Source of the DNA: Clostridia bacterium
Lineage (GTDB): Bacteria; Bacillota; Clostridia; Oscillospirales; Acutalibacteraceae
Direction of reading: 5' to 3'
NCBI GenBank assembly: GCA_017465085.1
Contig: JAFTWW010000028.1
Span: 62,001 to 126,000 of the forward strand
Length of the DNA: 64,000 nt
This document shows positions 49,662-59,179 of the stretch, in pieces (the stretch's first letter is position 1; each line of letters starts with the position of its first letter). The notes below the pieces were generated by a model. It was not told where the DNA came from, searched no databases, and saw only the letters and a list, made by a program, of their open reading frames with translations. The position numbers and the translations under genes were made by a program.

Positions 49662-50804
49662 TTTTAATATTTCGACGGCGCATTTGCAAAAGGCAGCAAC
49701 ACCCAAGGGCAATACATCCTCATTAAAGAGCACTCTCGGATGATGGGCTGTATATTCCCCTTTATTATCACTAAATCCTGCCGAGAGATAGATATATGCC
49801 GAAGGTACCCTCTCGGATATAAAGGCAAAATCATCGGAGGCGGTTACGGATATATCGGGGATGGTCTTAATATCCCTACTGAGTTCCTTTATATACTCTA
49901 CCACTCTTTCGGTAAAATCCCTATTGCATATAAGGGGCGGTGTTCCCGAATTAAACCGAAGCTTTGCGCTACCGCCTAACTTTTCCGCGATTCTTTTTAC
50001 GGTTTTTTCGGTTTCCGCCTTAAGCTCCTCCCGTTTAGAGCTGCTACTTGTTCTGATTGTTCCTTCTATATATACTCTTTCGGGAATAACATTAGCCGTA
50101 TTGCCACCCGAAAATTTTCCTATTGTTATGAGGCTTTCATTTTCCTTTGCCAAGGCTTCAAGCACCTTATAGATATTTACTCCTATTTTTATGGGGTTAA
50201 CCGTTAAATGAGCCATGGCGCCGTGACCGCCCCTACCCTCCACCGTTACGGTAAATCTATCGGCGCTGTTCATCATAACTGCAGTATTGTTATACATAAC
50301 GGTACCAACAGGTATATTCCCCGCCCCTACATGAAACGCAAGGGCAAAATCGGGGGAAGGCTCATCAAAAAGCCCATTATCCATCATATTTTTTGCGCCC
50401 TCCAAGGTTTCCTCGGCGGGTTGAAACATAAGTTTAACGGTACCCTTTAGTTTATCCTCCATCTCACACAGTATTTTTGCGGCGGTGAGCAGCATTGCGG
50501 CGTGTAAATCGTGGCCGCAGGTATGAGCGCAATTTGTTTTTGAGGCAAACTCAAGTCCGCTCTCCTCCCGCATGGGCAGAGCATCCATATCAGCCCGTAA
50601 AAGCAAAACGGGTTTTCCTTTGCCTAAGGCGGCCGTAACACCGTTACCGCAAAGTATGGGAGTTAGCTTAAGCGCCCTTAATTCATCGAAAATATATTTT
50701 ACTGCTTTTGACATATTAAGGCCATCCTCCGCATTTTCGTGAAAAAATCGGCGGTGCTTTATTGTTTCTTCCTTTAACTCTTTAGCCCTTTTATAAAAAT
50801 CCAT
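49659..50804 (-). CDS. M20-family amidohydrolase
   Basis: The protein is 381 aa. Members hydrolyse N-acyl amino acids or hippurate-like amides with two metals. Visible metal ligands are CAHTCGHDLHAAML (CxHxCGHD), FQPAEETLEGAKNM (EE) and ALAFHVGAGN, and a later LSAGFSDNKGEYTAHHP supplies the final His. TTG 50816 is also open; ATG 50804 has only a weak GGGTGA upstream. Confidence 0.92.
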   Translation of the reverse strand: MDFYKRAKELKEETIKHRRFFHENAEDGLNMSKAVKYIFDELRALKLTPILCGNGVTAALGKGKPVLLLRADMDALPMREESGLEFASKTNCAHTCGHDLHAAMLLTAAKILCEMEDKLKGTVKLMFQPAEETLEGAKNMMDNGLFDEPSPDFALAFHVGAGNIPVGTVMYNNTAVMMNSADRFTVTVEGRGGHGAMAHLTVNPIKIGVNIYKVLEALAKENESLITIGKFSGGNTANVIPERVYIEGTIRTSSSSKREELKAETEKTVKRIAEKLGGSAKLRFNSGTPPLICNRDFTERVVEYIKELSRDIKTIPDISVTASDDFAFISERVPSAYIYLSAGFSDNKGEYTAHHPRVLFNEDVLPLGVAAFCKCAVEILK

Positions 50805-50828
50805 TATATCACCCAATTTATTATGCCC

Positions 50829-50857
50829 ATAAAAAAAGCCTCCTTAAAGGAGGCTTT
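50829..50857 (-). terminator. Terminator of the DUF1015 gene
   Basis: AAAGCCTCCTT (50835-50845) pairs with AAGGAGGCTTT (50847-50857). The minus strand continues with TTTT. Confidence 0.88.
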
Positions 50858-50861
50858 GATT

Positions 50862-52061
50862 TTATTTGATTTTTCTGGCTTCAATATAGAAGCGTTTATC
50901 ATCGGCGTGGCCCATAGAAAAGGTTTTACGGGGTAGTGAGCCATCCTGATAAACAGCGGCAAAGAGCTCGCTTTTACCCATACCATCGAATATAAAGCCC
51001 ACGGTATTTTTTTGCTTGCAAAGCTTTTTAACCGATTCTTCACCATGGATATAATCCACCTCGGCGCTGCTACCTTTAAGATACTCATCAAGGAAATTCT
51101 GTAAAGTGGCAACGGCTAACTTTTCCTTTGAGCTTATGCGAATTTCGCGAAGCTTATCACCGTAAACACAGGTGTAGGTCTTGGCATCTGCGCTCTTGCT
51201 CTCGCCTCCACAGTATTTTACAAAATCATCAATTATCTTTTCGGGATTTGCGCCGAACACAACTCTGTAAATCGGCTCAAATTCAAGGGCGCTATCGTGG
51301 ATATTAACAACCTCCACAGCGGCATAGCGGGAAAGCTCGGAGCCGCTTTGCTCATAGCATTTCTTAGCGGTAGCAAGGGAGTGATTACCATCACCCACAC
51401 AGAAAAGAAGACCGTTATTTCTTTCTGCCAATTTTTGAAGGGCTTCCTCTATTTGCTCGGCGCGGGCCTTATCCACTTTATAGCCCTTTATATCACCGCC
51501 GTTTTCCATAAGAGAAAAATCATAAAGCTTATCTAAGTCTTCCGAGCTTTCCTTTAAGATGCCCATAACTAAATCCTCAGGGTCATCAATAAGCAGCATT
51601 ACGTGGGGTAGCTCCAAGGGGGCATTTTTTCTTATCTCAACCCTCGGGGGAATACGGGATAAAACCGTTTGCTCGGTGGCTCTTACAGCGGCAGTGGTGC
51701 CGGGGATGAAATCATAGCACTCTAAATCGATTTTTCCCACAATACCAAGACGCTTTCTACCATCCGACTGTGTTCTCTCTACAAATATAAAGGAATCCTT
51801 AACCTCACTAAAAACATTATCTGAGCGATACTGCTCCATTGTTTTGTTTATTTTTTCGATAGCCCTAGAATTATCCTCTTCAAGATAAACCTCGGGCAAA
51901 ATGCAATTAAGGGCAGAGGGGCTATTCCCCACATTATCCTTAACCCTCTGCCAATATTCAGGCTCAGAGGTATATTGGTCACAAGCGATAACCGCCCACT
52001 TATCAAAATCCTTTTCAGGAAGAAGAAAATCGGCGGGAGTGAAACATTTTTTGAAATCCAT
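50862..52061 (-). CDS. DUF1015-family protein
   Basis: The protein is 399 aa. The family start PADFLLPEKDFDKWAVIACD, the internal FCVGDGNHSLATAKKCY and the C-terminal GFIFDGMGKSELFAAVYQDG are typical. DUF1015 proteins are cytoplasmic, and their biochemical role is not established to my knowledge; in some genomes they lie near serine or one-carbon genes, which are not seen here. The ribosome binding site is AAGGAGTATTTTT before ATG 52061. Confidence 0.9.
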   Translation of the reverse strand: MDFKKCFTPADFLLPEKDFDKWAVIACDQYTSEPEYWQRVKDNVGNSPSALNCILPEVYLEEDNSRAIEKINKTMEQYRSDNVFSEVKDSFIFVERTQSDGRKRLGIVGKIDLECYDFIPGTTAAVRATEQTVLSRIPPRVEIRKNAPLELPHVMLLIDDPEDLVMGILKESSEDLDKLYDFSLMENGGDIKGYKVDKARAEQIEEALQKLAERNNGLLFCVGDGNHSLATAKKCYEQSGSELSRYAAVEVVNIHDSALEFEPIYRVVFGANPEKIIDDFVKYCGGESKSADAKTYTCVYGDKLREIRISSKEKLAVATLQNFLDEYLKGSSAEVDYIHGEESVKKLCKQKNTVGFIFDGMGKSELFAAVYQDGSLPRKTFSMGHADDKRFYIEARKIK

Positions 52062-52081
52062 AAAAATACTCCTTATGATAA

Positions 52082-52105
52082 ATGCCGCTTTAATTCAAGC
52101 GGCAT
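52082..52105 (-). terminator. Weak terminator after the lipoprotein gene
   Basis: ATGCCGCTT (52082-52090) pairs with AAGCGGCAT (52097-52105). The minus-strand tail is only TTTATC. Confidence 0.5.
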
Positions 52106-52116
52106 CCTTTATTCCG

Positions 52117-52845
52117 TTAATAATATGAAACCTCGATAGAATTTACGGTATCGTTTTGGGGATCAATCACCACCATAATTCCGCTGCGCTTATCATCCTT
52201 TGATATGAAATAATCAAGATGATATTCGGTATCGCTTACGGCATAGAAATGGGAGGGCGCGCCCAAACGCTCAATAACATCGGTAACTGCCGAGCCGTTG
52301 CTAACGCCGTTTACCCAGAACTGACCGAACTTTGATTCGGGAATGTTAAGGGAATTTTCAGCGATGACAAACTTAACGATATCGCATTTCTTTATAGCCG
52401 CAGAGGATTTGCCGCCGTTATAGAAAACAACATCTATAACATTTTCATATTCATTAACAAAGCGCACCTGCAACTTTTCACCTGCGAATACAACGGTTTT
52501 TTCATTATATTCCTCGGGGCTTTCAAAGCTCCATCCCTCTTTTATAAAGGTTTTATAATCTGTGGGCAAGGAGAGATTACTGCCTGAATAGGTAATACGG
52601 TATTTATAATTCTTACCGAGATAAACATTGGAATAATTTTCCTCATCATAGAGGCTTATATCAAAATAGGTTGGCATTACCTTATCTGAGGATTTAATTT
52701 CGGGTATCTCCACCTTGAAAGTAGGCTCCTCTGCCGAAGATACATCGCTTACACCGTAATTTTCATCTACCTCACTGCATCCTGCAAGGGAAACACAGCT
52801 GATAATAAGGATTAAAACTGCCAAGATACTGAAAAATCTCTTCAT
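52117..52845 (-). CDS. Lipoprotein of unknown function
   Basis: The protein is 242 aa. The signal peptide MKRFFSILAVLILIISCVSL ends in the lipobox LAGC (Cys23), so the mature protein is lipid-anchored outside the membrane. The mature part is acidic with beta-rich segments (YKYRITYSGSNLSLPTDYKT; GVSNGSAVTDVIERLGAPSH). The latter resembles the short repeats of SmpA/OmlA-like small outer-surface proteins only weakly. It has no close partner gene. Confidence 0.78.
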   Translation of the reverse strand: MKRFFSILAVLILIISCVSLAGCSEVDENYGVSDVSSAEEPTFKVEIPEIKSSDKVMPTYFDISLYDEENYSNVYLGKNYKYRITYSGSNLSLPTDYKTFIKEGWSFESPEEYNEKTVVFAGEKLQVRFVNEYENVIDVVFYNGGKSSAAIKKCDIVKFVIAENSLNIPESKFGQFWVNGVSNGSAVTDVIERLGAPSHFYAVSDTEYHLDYFISKDDKRSGIMVVIDPQNDTVNSIEVSYY

Positions 52846-52911
52846 AGCTTACTCCTAAAAATCTTTATATATTTATTTTATATTTATTATTATTAAATGT
52901 CAACCAATTTA

Positions 52912-53754
52912 TTATTCTAAAGCCCTTTTAATATCGAATAAAACTGCCTCTTTAAGCTCATTTGCATCGGCAAATTTTCTTTCTTCCCTTAAAAACTCCT
53001 TGGGTTCTATGCGGATATCCTTTCCGTATAGGTCATCATCAAAATTCAGAATATGGGTTTCGCTCATAACACACTTGGTTTCAAAGGTGGGGCGGATGCC
53101 GATATTGGATATAGCCTTATATTCCCTGCCATCAATTAAAACGACCGAAGAATAAACGCCAAGCCTTACCCTTTGAAGCTCTTGGGGGTACGCTTGATTA
53201 ACTGTGGGAAAGCCTAATTCCCTGCCCCGCTTATCTCCGCTTATAACCCTTGCCGTAAATCCGAAGGGCCGATACAAAAGCTTATTGGCTAAGGCTATTT
53301 CACCCTTTGATATATAATCTCTTATAAGGGTTGAGGATACGGTCACTCCTTGGGTTTTTATGCCCTCGGCAACCCTCAGCTCAATACCTTTCTTAAGGCA
53401 ATACTCACCAAGCGTTTTCGTATCACCTTTGGCGCCCTTGCCAAAGCGGTAATTAAAGCCGCATACAAAAAGCTCGGGGGCAAACTCGCGGCAGATCATA
53501 TCAAGAAAATCATATGGCTCAATATTGCAAACCTCATTAAACTCAAGCGCCTTGATTTCTGTTACGCCTAAATCTTTAAGACCTACAAATCTATCCTCCT
53601 TGGTCATAAGAACGCCAAGGGAAGCATCGGTACTTTTTTTAGGAGGCATATTGAAGGTTACGGCAATTATATTAAAGCCCCGCGCTTTTTCTATAACGGC
53701 GCGGTGACCTATATGCAGGCCATCAAAGGTGCCGAGAATTACCGCATTTTTCAT
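52912..53754 (-). CDS. ribF: Bifunctional riboflavin kinase / FAD synthetase
   Basis: The protein is 280 aa. The N-terminal FAD synthetase nucleotidyltransferase begins AVILGTFDGLHIGHRAVIEK (GxFDGxHxGH), with a later CGFNYRFGKGAKGDT. The C-terminal riboflavin kinase domain has RVISGDKRGRELGFPTVNQ and SNIGIRPTFE. It makes FMN and FAD. It is last in the infB-rbfA-nrnA-truB-ribF order, as in many Bacillota. The ribosome binding site AGGAGGGTAGGGTAT precedes ATG 53754. Confidence 0.96.
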   Translation of the reverse strand: MKNAVILGTFDGLHIGHRAVIEKARGFNIIAVTFNMPPKKSTDASLGVLMTKEDRFVGLKDLGVTEIKALEFNEVCNIEPYDFLDMICREFAPELFVCGFNYRFGKGAKGDTKTLGEYCLKKGIELRVAEGIKTQGVTVSSTLIRDYISKGEIALANKLLYRPFGFTARVISGDKRGRELGFPTVNQAYPQELQRVRLGVYSSVVLIDGREYKAISNIGIRPTFETKCVMSETHILNFDDDLYGKDIRIEPKEFLREERKFADANELKEAVLFDIKRALE

Positions 53755-53767
53755 ATACCCTACCCTC

Positions 53768-54664
53768 CTAAATATTATTTATTATACACTTAATTGCCAA
53801 TTGATTTTTTTCTTTTTCTATCACGCCGAGACCTAAGAATAAATCGTTATACTTTACTCTGTATAAATCGCCATCCTCAACCTCGGTCAATTTAAGGCGA
53901 TCAAGATCCAACTGACCTCCGTTTGAAAAGCGGATTGCCTGCTTTTCAGTTATATTAACCCTCGGCAGATACTCCACCGCTTTTTCTTCGCTTATTATAA
54001 ACTTACCTATATTTTCTTCGGTTAAATCTTCAAGCTTTACGCAGGAAGAAATATCTATACCCGAAGCATTTGTTCTTGAAAGCGCCGCAAGGGTTGCGCC
54101 ACAGCCTAAACGCTCGCCTATATCTCTGCAAAGCGAACGGATATATGTACCCTTAGAAACCCTTACGCTTATATCGAACTCATTATCTTCTACGGGTGAG
54201 CGCAGAGCTATTTCTAATATCTCTACCTGCCTCGGCTCTATCTCCACGGTTTTACCCTGCCTTGCAAGCGCATACATACGCACGCCATCCTTTTTAATAG
54301 CGCTGAACATAGGCGGAGTTTGCAGCTGTTTGCCGAGAAATGAATCAAGAACCTTATTTATATCCTCTTCGGTAAAGGCATTTTTTATCTCTTCCCTGCG
54401 GTCACACAGAACATTGCCCGTAATATCATCCGTATCGGTGGTAACGCCTAATCTTATTCTTGCGGTATAGGTTTTATCCGCCTCTAAAAGATAGGAGGAA
54501 AGGGCGGTTGCTCTTCCCAAAAAAACGGGCAAAACGCCGGTAGCCATAGGGTCAAGAGTTCCCGTATGGCCTACTCGGCGCTCATTTGCTAATCTTTTAA
54601 TTCGTGCAACTGCACCGAAGGAGGTTATGTTTTCGGGTTTATTTACAAGTAGCAGACCTATCAT
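53768..54664 (-). CDS. truB: tRNA pseudouridine(55) synthase
   Basis: The protein is 298 aa. It isomerises U55 in the T-loop of tRNAs. Motifs are LLVNKPENITSF, GHTGTLDPMATGVLPVFLG (catalytic Asp in GTLDP) and VSKGTYIRSLCRDIGERLG. A C-terminal PUA-like domain spans about residues 240-298. ATG 54664 with GGAGGAAACAG lies inside the nrnA 3' end (26-base overlap), showing tight coupling. Confidence 0.97.
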   Translation of the reverse strand: MIGLLLVNKPENITSFGAVARIKRLANERRVGHTGTLDPMATGVLPVFLGRATALSSYLLEADKTYTARIRLGVTTDTDDITGNVLCDRREEIKNAFTEEDINKVLDSFLGKQLQTPPMFSAIKKDGVRMYALARQGKTVEIEPRQVEILEIALRSPVEDNEFDISVRVSKGTYIRSLCRDIGERLGCGATLAALSRTNASGIDISSCVKLEDLTEENIGKFIISEEKAVEYLPRVNITEKQAIRFSNGGQLDLDRLKLTEVEDGDLYRVKYNDLFLGLGVIEKEKNQLAIKCIINNI

Positions 54665-55643
54665 CTGTTTCCTCCAAAGCCTTTTCGATAAAGCCTAACA
54701 CCTTTGACTTTACCTCTTCTAAGCTACCGTTAACAGTAGCGCCTGCCGCCGCAGTATGTCCCCCGCCGCCTAACTGCTTACAGATAGCCGAGGCATTAAG
54801 GGGCGGATAGGTGCGAAGGGAGGCCTTAAACTCGTTATCACCCGTTTGCTTAAGCGTTACACCTGCGATAACACCCTCTACGCTTCGGGATAAAACGGCA
54901 ATACCCTCAAGGTCGGTGCCTGAGCAACCCGTTTTCTCCTGCATATCGGCTGTAACGCAGAGAAGCATACATCTTCCATCAAAGTGATATTCGGCGCCTT
55001 CAAGCACCATTTTTTCAAGCTCAACCAGCTTTCTTGATTTGGTATCAAACATAAGTTTGTTGATTTTTGCGGCATCAAGCTCAAACTCATAAAGCTCTGC
55101 GGCAATTATATGGGTTTTAGCCGTAACGCAGGAATACTTAAAGCAACCCGTATCGGTGGCAATACCCGTATAAAGAGCCTTTGCGGTAATATCATTAACA
55201 TTAACACGCATTTTAAGCAGTAATTCGTAAATAATTTCGCAGGTGGCAGAGGCGGCTGAATCAAGATAAAGATTTTGCGCATACATAGTGTTTGAAATAT
55301 GGTGATCTATTGTAAGATCCACCCTATCGCCAAACTCATCTTTAAGTGAGCCTAAAAGTGATTTATCTGCCACATCAACCGCGATAACAGTGGTATTATC
55401 CCCTTTAATATGGTCGGTTTCCCTTACGAAATAATCGTACTTAGAGGGGATAACCTCAGGGCACAAAACCGTTGCGCACTTACCAATCTCCTTAAGCCCG
55501 TAATAAAGGGCATAGGCGGAGCCTAATGTATCCCCATCGGGTGAAGCGTGGGTAAGAATCACATAGTTATCGTGTTTTTTAAGGAACCTTGCCGTTTGAC
55601 TAAGATTAAGAAGACGGCAGGAAGCATTTTCTTTAATTCTCAT
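54639..55643 (-). CDS. nrnA: DHH-family oligoribonuclease / PAP phosphatase NrnA
   Basis: The protein is 334 aa. The DHH phosphoesterase motifs are ILTHASPDGDTLGSAYAL, VIAVDVADKSL and LTIDHHISNTMYA, and the DHHA1 domain ends KQLGGGGHTAAAGAT. NrnA degrades short oligoribonucleotides and 3'-phosphoadenosine 5'-phosphate. The ribosome binding site is AAGGAGTTA before ATG 55643. Confidence 0.94.
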   Translation of the reverse strand: MRIKENASCRLLNLSQTARFLKKHDNYVILTHASPDGDTLGSAYALYYGLKEIGKCATVLCPEVIPSKYDYFVRETDHIKGDNTTVIAVDVADKSLLGSLKDEFGDRVDLTIDHHISNTMYAQNLYLDSAASATCEIIYELLLKMRVNVNDITAKALYTGIATDTGCFKYSCVTAKTHIIAAELYEFELDAAKINKLMFDTKSRKLVELEKMVLEGAEYHFDGRCMLLCVTADMQEKTGCSGTDLEGIAVLSRSVEGVIAGVTLKQTGDNEFKASLRTYPPLNASAICKQLGGGGHTAAAGATVNGSLEEVKSKVLGFIEKALEETDDRSATCK

Positions 55644-55675
55644 TAACTCCTTAAAATTCCTTTCATAAATTTTGC

Positions 55676-56020
55676 TTATTTATTAAAAGAATCAATTATT
55701 CTTGAAATTTGGGCGCTTGTTTCAATGGAATTATCCGCAATGAATCTAAGCTCGGGGACCTTTCTCAGTGACATACGGCTACCAAGCTCTCTTCTTAAAT
55801 ATCCTGCAACGCTCTTGTTGAGAATTTTAACCGATTCCTCGGTTTTCTCAACGCCTTCAATGGCGCTTACATATACGGTTGCATAGGACATATCTCCCGA
55901 AACCTCAAGCTTAATTATGCTGAGCATCTTGCTTACTCTCGGGTCCTTTACCTCACGCAAAAGCTCCGAGAGCGCAAGTTTAATATCTGATGTTACGCGA
56001 TTTATTTTATATCCTGCCAT
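55676..56020 (-). CDS. rbfA: 30S ribosome-binding factor RbfA
   Basis: The protein is 114 aa. It assists late 16S rRNA maturation. Family features are INRVTSDIKLALSELLREVK, KDPRVSKMLSIIKLEVSGDM and YLRRELGSRMSLRKVPELRF. The ATG overlaps the infB stop by one base (TGATG), with GGAGGAG upstream. Usual length and position. Confidence 0.95.
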   Translation of the reverse strand: MAGYKINRVTSDIKLALSELLREVKDPRVSKMLSIIKLEVSGDMSYATVYVSAIEGVEKTEESVKILNKSVAGYLRRELGSRMSLRKVPELRFIADNSIETSAQISRIIDSFNK

Positions 56021-58587
56021 CAGTCTCTATACTCCTCCATAATGAAGGCTTCAAATACGTCGCCTTCCTTAATATCACCGAACTTCTCAAGACCGATACC
56101 GCACTCATAGCCCTGAGCTACCTCGCGGACATCATCTTTGAAGCGGCGGAGTGATGCAATACTATCCTCGGCTACAACTATGCCATCGCGAACAACACGT
56201 ATCTGACAGTTTCTTGTAACCTTACCGTCGGAAACATAGCAACCTGCAATGGTGCCTACGCCCGAAATCTTATAGGTACTGCGGACCTCTACAGAGCCTA
56301 GGATGCTCTCTCTGAACTTAGGAGCAAGCATACCCTTCATAGCGGCTTCTACTTCCTCTATGCAATCGTAAATTACGCGGTACATACGAATATCCACGCC
56401 ATCCTTTTCGGCAGTTTCCTTGGCAACTGCATCGGGACGGACATTAAAGCCTACAACGATAGCGCCCGAAGCCTGAGCTAACATAACATCGGATTCGTTA
56501 ATTGCTCCAACGCCACCGTGGATAACGCTAACCTTAACCTCTTCGTTAGAGAGCTTTTCAAGGCTTTCTCTTACTGCCTCAACGCTTCCCTGAACATCGG
56601 CCTTAACAATAATATTAAGGGTTTTAAGCTCACCCTCGCTAAGCTGACTGAAAAGATTATCAAGGGTAACCTTCTGTTTGGATTCAAAGAGCTCCTTCTT
56701 AATCTTTTCCTTTCTCTGCTCAACGAGTTCACGGGCAAGTCTTTCATCAGAAACGGCATCAAAGCCATCGCCCGCGCTTGGTGTTTCGGCAAGACCTGTA
56801 ATCTCAACGGGCACAGATGGACCTGCGCTCTTAACGGTTTTTCCGTTTTCATCAACCATTACTCTTACTCTACCAACAGAGGTACCTGCAACGATGATAT
56901 CACCTGTATTAAGGGTACCGTTCTGAACGAGTAATGTTGCAACAGGGCCTCTGCCCTTATCAAGACGGGCTTCAATTACGAGGCCCTTAGCCTTACGGTC
57001 GGGATTTGCCTTAAGCTCGAGCATTTCTGCTACAAGCAGTACGCTTTCAAGCAGATTATCAATTCCATCGCCTGTTTTAGCCGAAACGGGAACACAGATA
57101 ATATCACCGCCCCAGATTTCAGGAACAAGAGAATGCTCGGTTAACTGCTGCATAATTCTATCGGGATTAGCCTCGGGCTTATCCATCTTGTTAATGGCAA
57201 CAATAATCTGTACCTCGGCGGCTCTTGCGTGGTTAATAGCCTCAATGGTCTGGGGCATTATACCATCATCAGCGGCAACAACGAGGATGGCAATATCGGT
57301 AGCCATGGCTCCGCGCTGACGCATAGAGGTAAATGCGGCGTGACCTGGAGTATCAAGGAAGGTGATATCCTGACCGTTGCAATTAACTCTGTAAGCGCCG
57401 ATGTGCTGGGTAATTCCGCCTGCCTCTGTATCGGTAACGGCGGTATGCCTGATGGAATCAAGCAAGGATGTTTTACCGTGGTCAACGTGGCCCATAACAA
57501 CTACTACGGGGCTTCTGGGCTTAAGATCCTCAGCGGCATCCTCGGTAACATCCATAATTTTTTCTTCAATGGTAACCACAACTGCGCGCTGAATTTTTGC
57601 GCCCATTTCGGTTACAACGATTTCTGCGGTATCGTAATCAATAACCTGATTTACGGTAGCCATCATACCAAGGGACATAAGGGTTTTGATAACCTCTGCC
57701 GCAGTTTTCTTAAGGGCGGCGGCAAGCTCGCTTACGGTTATCTCATCACCCACCGTTACGGTAACGGGGGTTTTCTTTATTCTCTCAAGCTGCATTCTGC
57801 GAAGCTTATCTGCCTCGGTTTCACGCTTTGCGCCCTGAGGTCTTCTATAATCCTGAGATTTCTGCTTAATCTTCTGCTTACGGGTGAAGTTATCCTTCAT
57901 TGAGTGAGCAGGAGCGATGGTTTCATATTTTTCGTTATACTTATCGATATTAACATTGGAGGTGCGGGTATCAACATGGCGAAGCTGAGCAGGGCCGCGG
58001 TTGGGAGCAACGCTCTCACCCTTCTCCTTTTTAGGAGGCGCAACCAAGGGACCTGTATAAACCTCTTTTTCCTTGGGTTTATCCGCCTTTTTCTCAGGCT
58101 TCTTCTCTTCCTTCTTTTCTACCTTTACCTCTTCCTTCTTGGCAGGCTTCCGAGGCTTCTCTTCAGCAGGCTTTGTTGAAGGCTTAGTTTCCTTCTTCTC
58201 TACCTTTTCGGGCTTTTTCTCTACTGACTTTTCAGCAGGTTTTTTAACCTCTTCCTTTTCAGCCTTTTCCTTGGCATCTGCGGCAGCAGCGGCCGCCTTT
58301 AACTGCTCAAGTATTGCCATCTGATCGGCAAGCTTTTTATCCTTTTCGCTCTGCCTTGCCTTAGCCGCCTGCTCTCTTGCTTCGGCGCCTGTGGCAAAGT
58401 ATTCATCAAAGCTCTTAACGGCATTTTTCTTGGTTATATAATCAAAGAAAATACCGATTTCGGTTTCGTTAAGGGATGCTCCCGATTTTTTCTCCTCGCC
58501 CATTACCTCTAAAATAAGGGCGGTTATTTCCTTGGAGCTAACGCCGAAATCCTTAGCTATATCACTTACTTTATATTTATTGGTCAT
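56020..58587 (-). CDS. infB: Translation initiation factor IF-2
   Basis: The protein is 855 aa. The first 60 residues form an IF2-N domain. A long low-complexity linker rich in Lys/Glu/Pro/Ala (about 75-230) follows, then a second IF2-N domain ([20 protein letters not shown]). The GTPase has G1 [12 protein letters not shown] near residue 370, [12 protein letters not shown], and [11 protein letters not shown]. Domains II-IV complete the protein. It positions initiator tRNA-fMet, whose gene is at 34.6 kb. The start ATG overlaps the ylxQ stop (TAATG). The linker's repeated AAG/GAG codons explain long open frames on the other strand. Confidence 0.97.
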   Translation of the reverse strand: MTNKYKVSDIAKDFGVSSKEITALILEVMGEEKKSGASLNETEIGIFFDYITKKNAVKSFDEYFATGAEAREQAAKARQSEKDKKLADQMAILEQLKAAAAAADAKEKAEKEEVKKPAEKSVEKKPEKVEKKETKPSTKPAEEKPRKPAKKEEVKVEKKEEKKPEKKADKPKEKEVYTGPLVAPPKKEKGESVAPNRGPAQLRHVDTRTSNVNIDKYNEKYETIAPAHSMKDNFTRKQKIKQKSQDYRRPQGAKRETEADKLRRMQLERIKKTPVTVTVGDEITVSELAAALKKTAAEVIKTLMSLGMMATVNQVIDYDTAEIVVTEMGAKIQRAVVVTIEEKIMDVTEDAAEDLKPRSPVVVVMGHVDHGKTSLLDSIRHTAVTDTEAGGITQHIGAYRVNCNGQDITFLDTPGHAAFTSMRQRGAMATDIAILVVAADDGIMPQTIEAINHARAAEVQIIVAINKMDKPEANPDRIMQQLTEHSLVPEIWGGDIICVPVSAKTGDGIDNLLESVLLVAEMLELKANPDRKAKGLVIEARLDKGRGPVATLLVQNGTLNTGDIIVAGTSVGRVRVMVDENGKTVKSAGPSVPVEITGLAETPSAGDGFDAVSDERLARELVEQRKEKIKKELFESKQKVTLDNLFSQLSEGELKTLNIIVKADVQGSVEAVRESLEKLSNEEVKVSVIHGGVGAINESDVMLAQASGAIVVGFNVRPDAVAKETAEKDGVDIRMYRVIYDCIEEVEAAMKGMLAPKFRESILGSVEVRSTYKISGVGTIAGCYVSDGKVTRNCQIRVVRDGIVVAEDSIASLRRFKDDVREVAQGYECGIGLEKFGDIKEGDVFEAFIMEEYRD

Positions 58588-58895
58588 TAAACATTTCCTC
58601 CCAAACTCATAATTGCATCAGCAAACGAACTGTTATTAACCGAAAGTATTCCGCATTTGCGGCCCACAGCATTTGTTACAGTAAAGGTATCTGTGTTTTG
58701 TAGCACCTTTACCTTTACATTATATTTCTCCCCGTGAAAATTTACTTCCTTAAGGCTTTTTTCGGAAATATCACTACATACTATAAGCAGTTTAGATTTT
58801 CCTGCCATTACCGAGGCCTTCGAGGCGCCTAATCCATAGGATAGATTTCCCGATTTTGAGGCAAAACCTAATAGGGTTAAAAGCTTATTGTTCAA
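58587..58895 (-). CDS. ylxQ: L7Ae-family ribosomal protein YlxQ
   Basis: The protein is 102 aa. It has the L7Ae/L30e/Gadd45 fold, for example [20 protein letters not shown] and [19 protein letters not shown]. It binds kink-turn-like RNA in related proteins. It lies between ylxR and infB in the conserved order. The start is TTG 58895, overlapping the ylxR 3' end by 11 bases, so its translation is probably coupled. Confidence 0.9.
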   Translation of the reverse strand: MNNKLLTLLGFASKSGNLSYGLGASKASVMAGKSKLLIVCSDISEKSLKEVNFHGEKYNVKVKVLQNTDTFTVTNAVGRKCGILSVNNSSFADAIMSLGGNV

Positions 58896-59157
58896 TACCC
58901 TTTAACTCCTCTCTGAGTCCCTCATAAATCGTGGTATCAATCTGTTTTTCAAAAGCCTTTGCAAGAGCGTTTATCTTCTGTGCTTTATTAAGGCAATCCT
59001 CACACCTGCAAATATAGGCTCCTCTTCCGCAAAGCTTACCCGTTAAATCAAGCTTAATCTCATTTTCGGGGGTTTTTACAATTCTTATCAACTCTGCTTT
59101 AGGCTTCATTTCACGACAGCCTACGCACATTCTTGTGGGAATCTTTCTGGGCTTCAA
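58885..59157 (-). CDS. ylxR: YlxR/RnpM-family RNA-binding protein
   Basis: The protein is 90 aa. The family signature RKIPTRMCVGCREMKPKAEL at the N-terminus is followed by LDLTGKLCGRGAYICRCEDC, giving several conserved Cys. Homologues have been reported to bind the RNase P RNA (RnpM). The start is TTG 59157 with AAAGGT upstream, a weak start; it lies between nusA and ylxQ. Confidence 0.93.
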   Translation of the reverse strand: MKPRKIPTRMCVGCREMKPKAELIRIVKTPENEIKLDLTGKLCGRGAYICRCEDCLNKAQKINALAKAFEKQIDTTIYEGLREELKGIEQ

Positions 59158-59179
59158 TACAGTTCTTACCTTTCAAATT

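Noticed and set aside
58040..58330. Long open frames on the plus strand opposite infB (for example 58073-58324)
   Set aside because: They are antisense readings of the Lys/Glu/Ala-rich linker of IF-2, with low-complexity Ser/Phe composition and no ribosome binding site.
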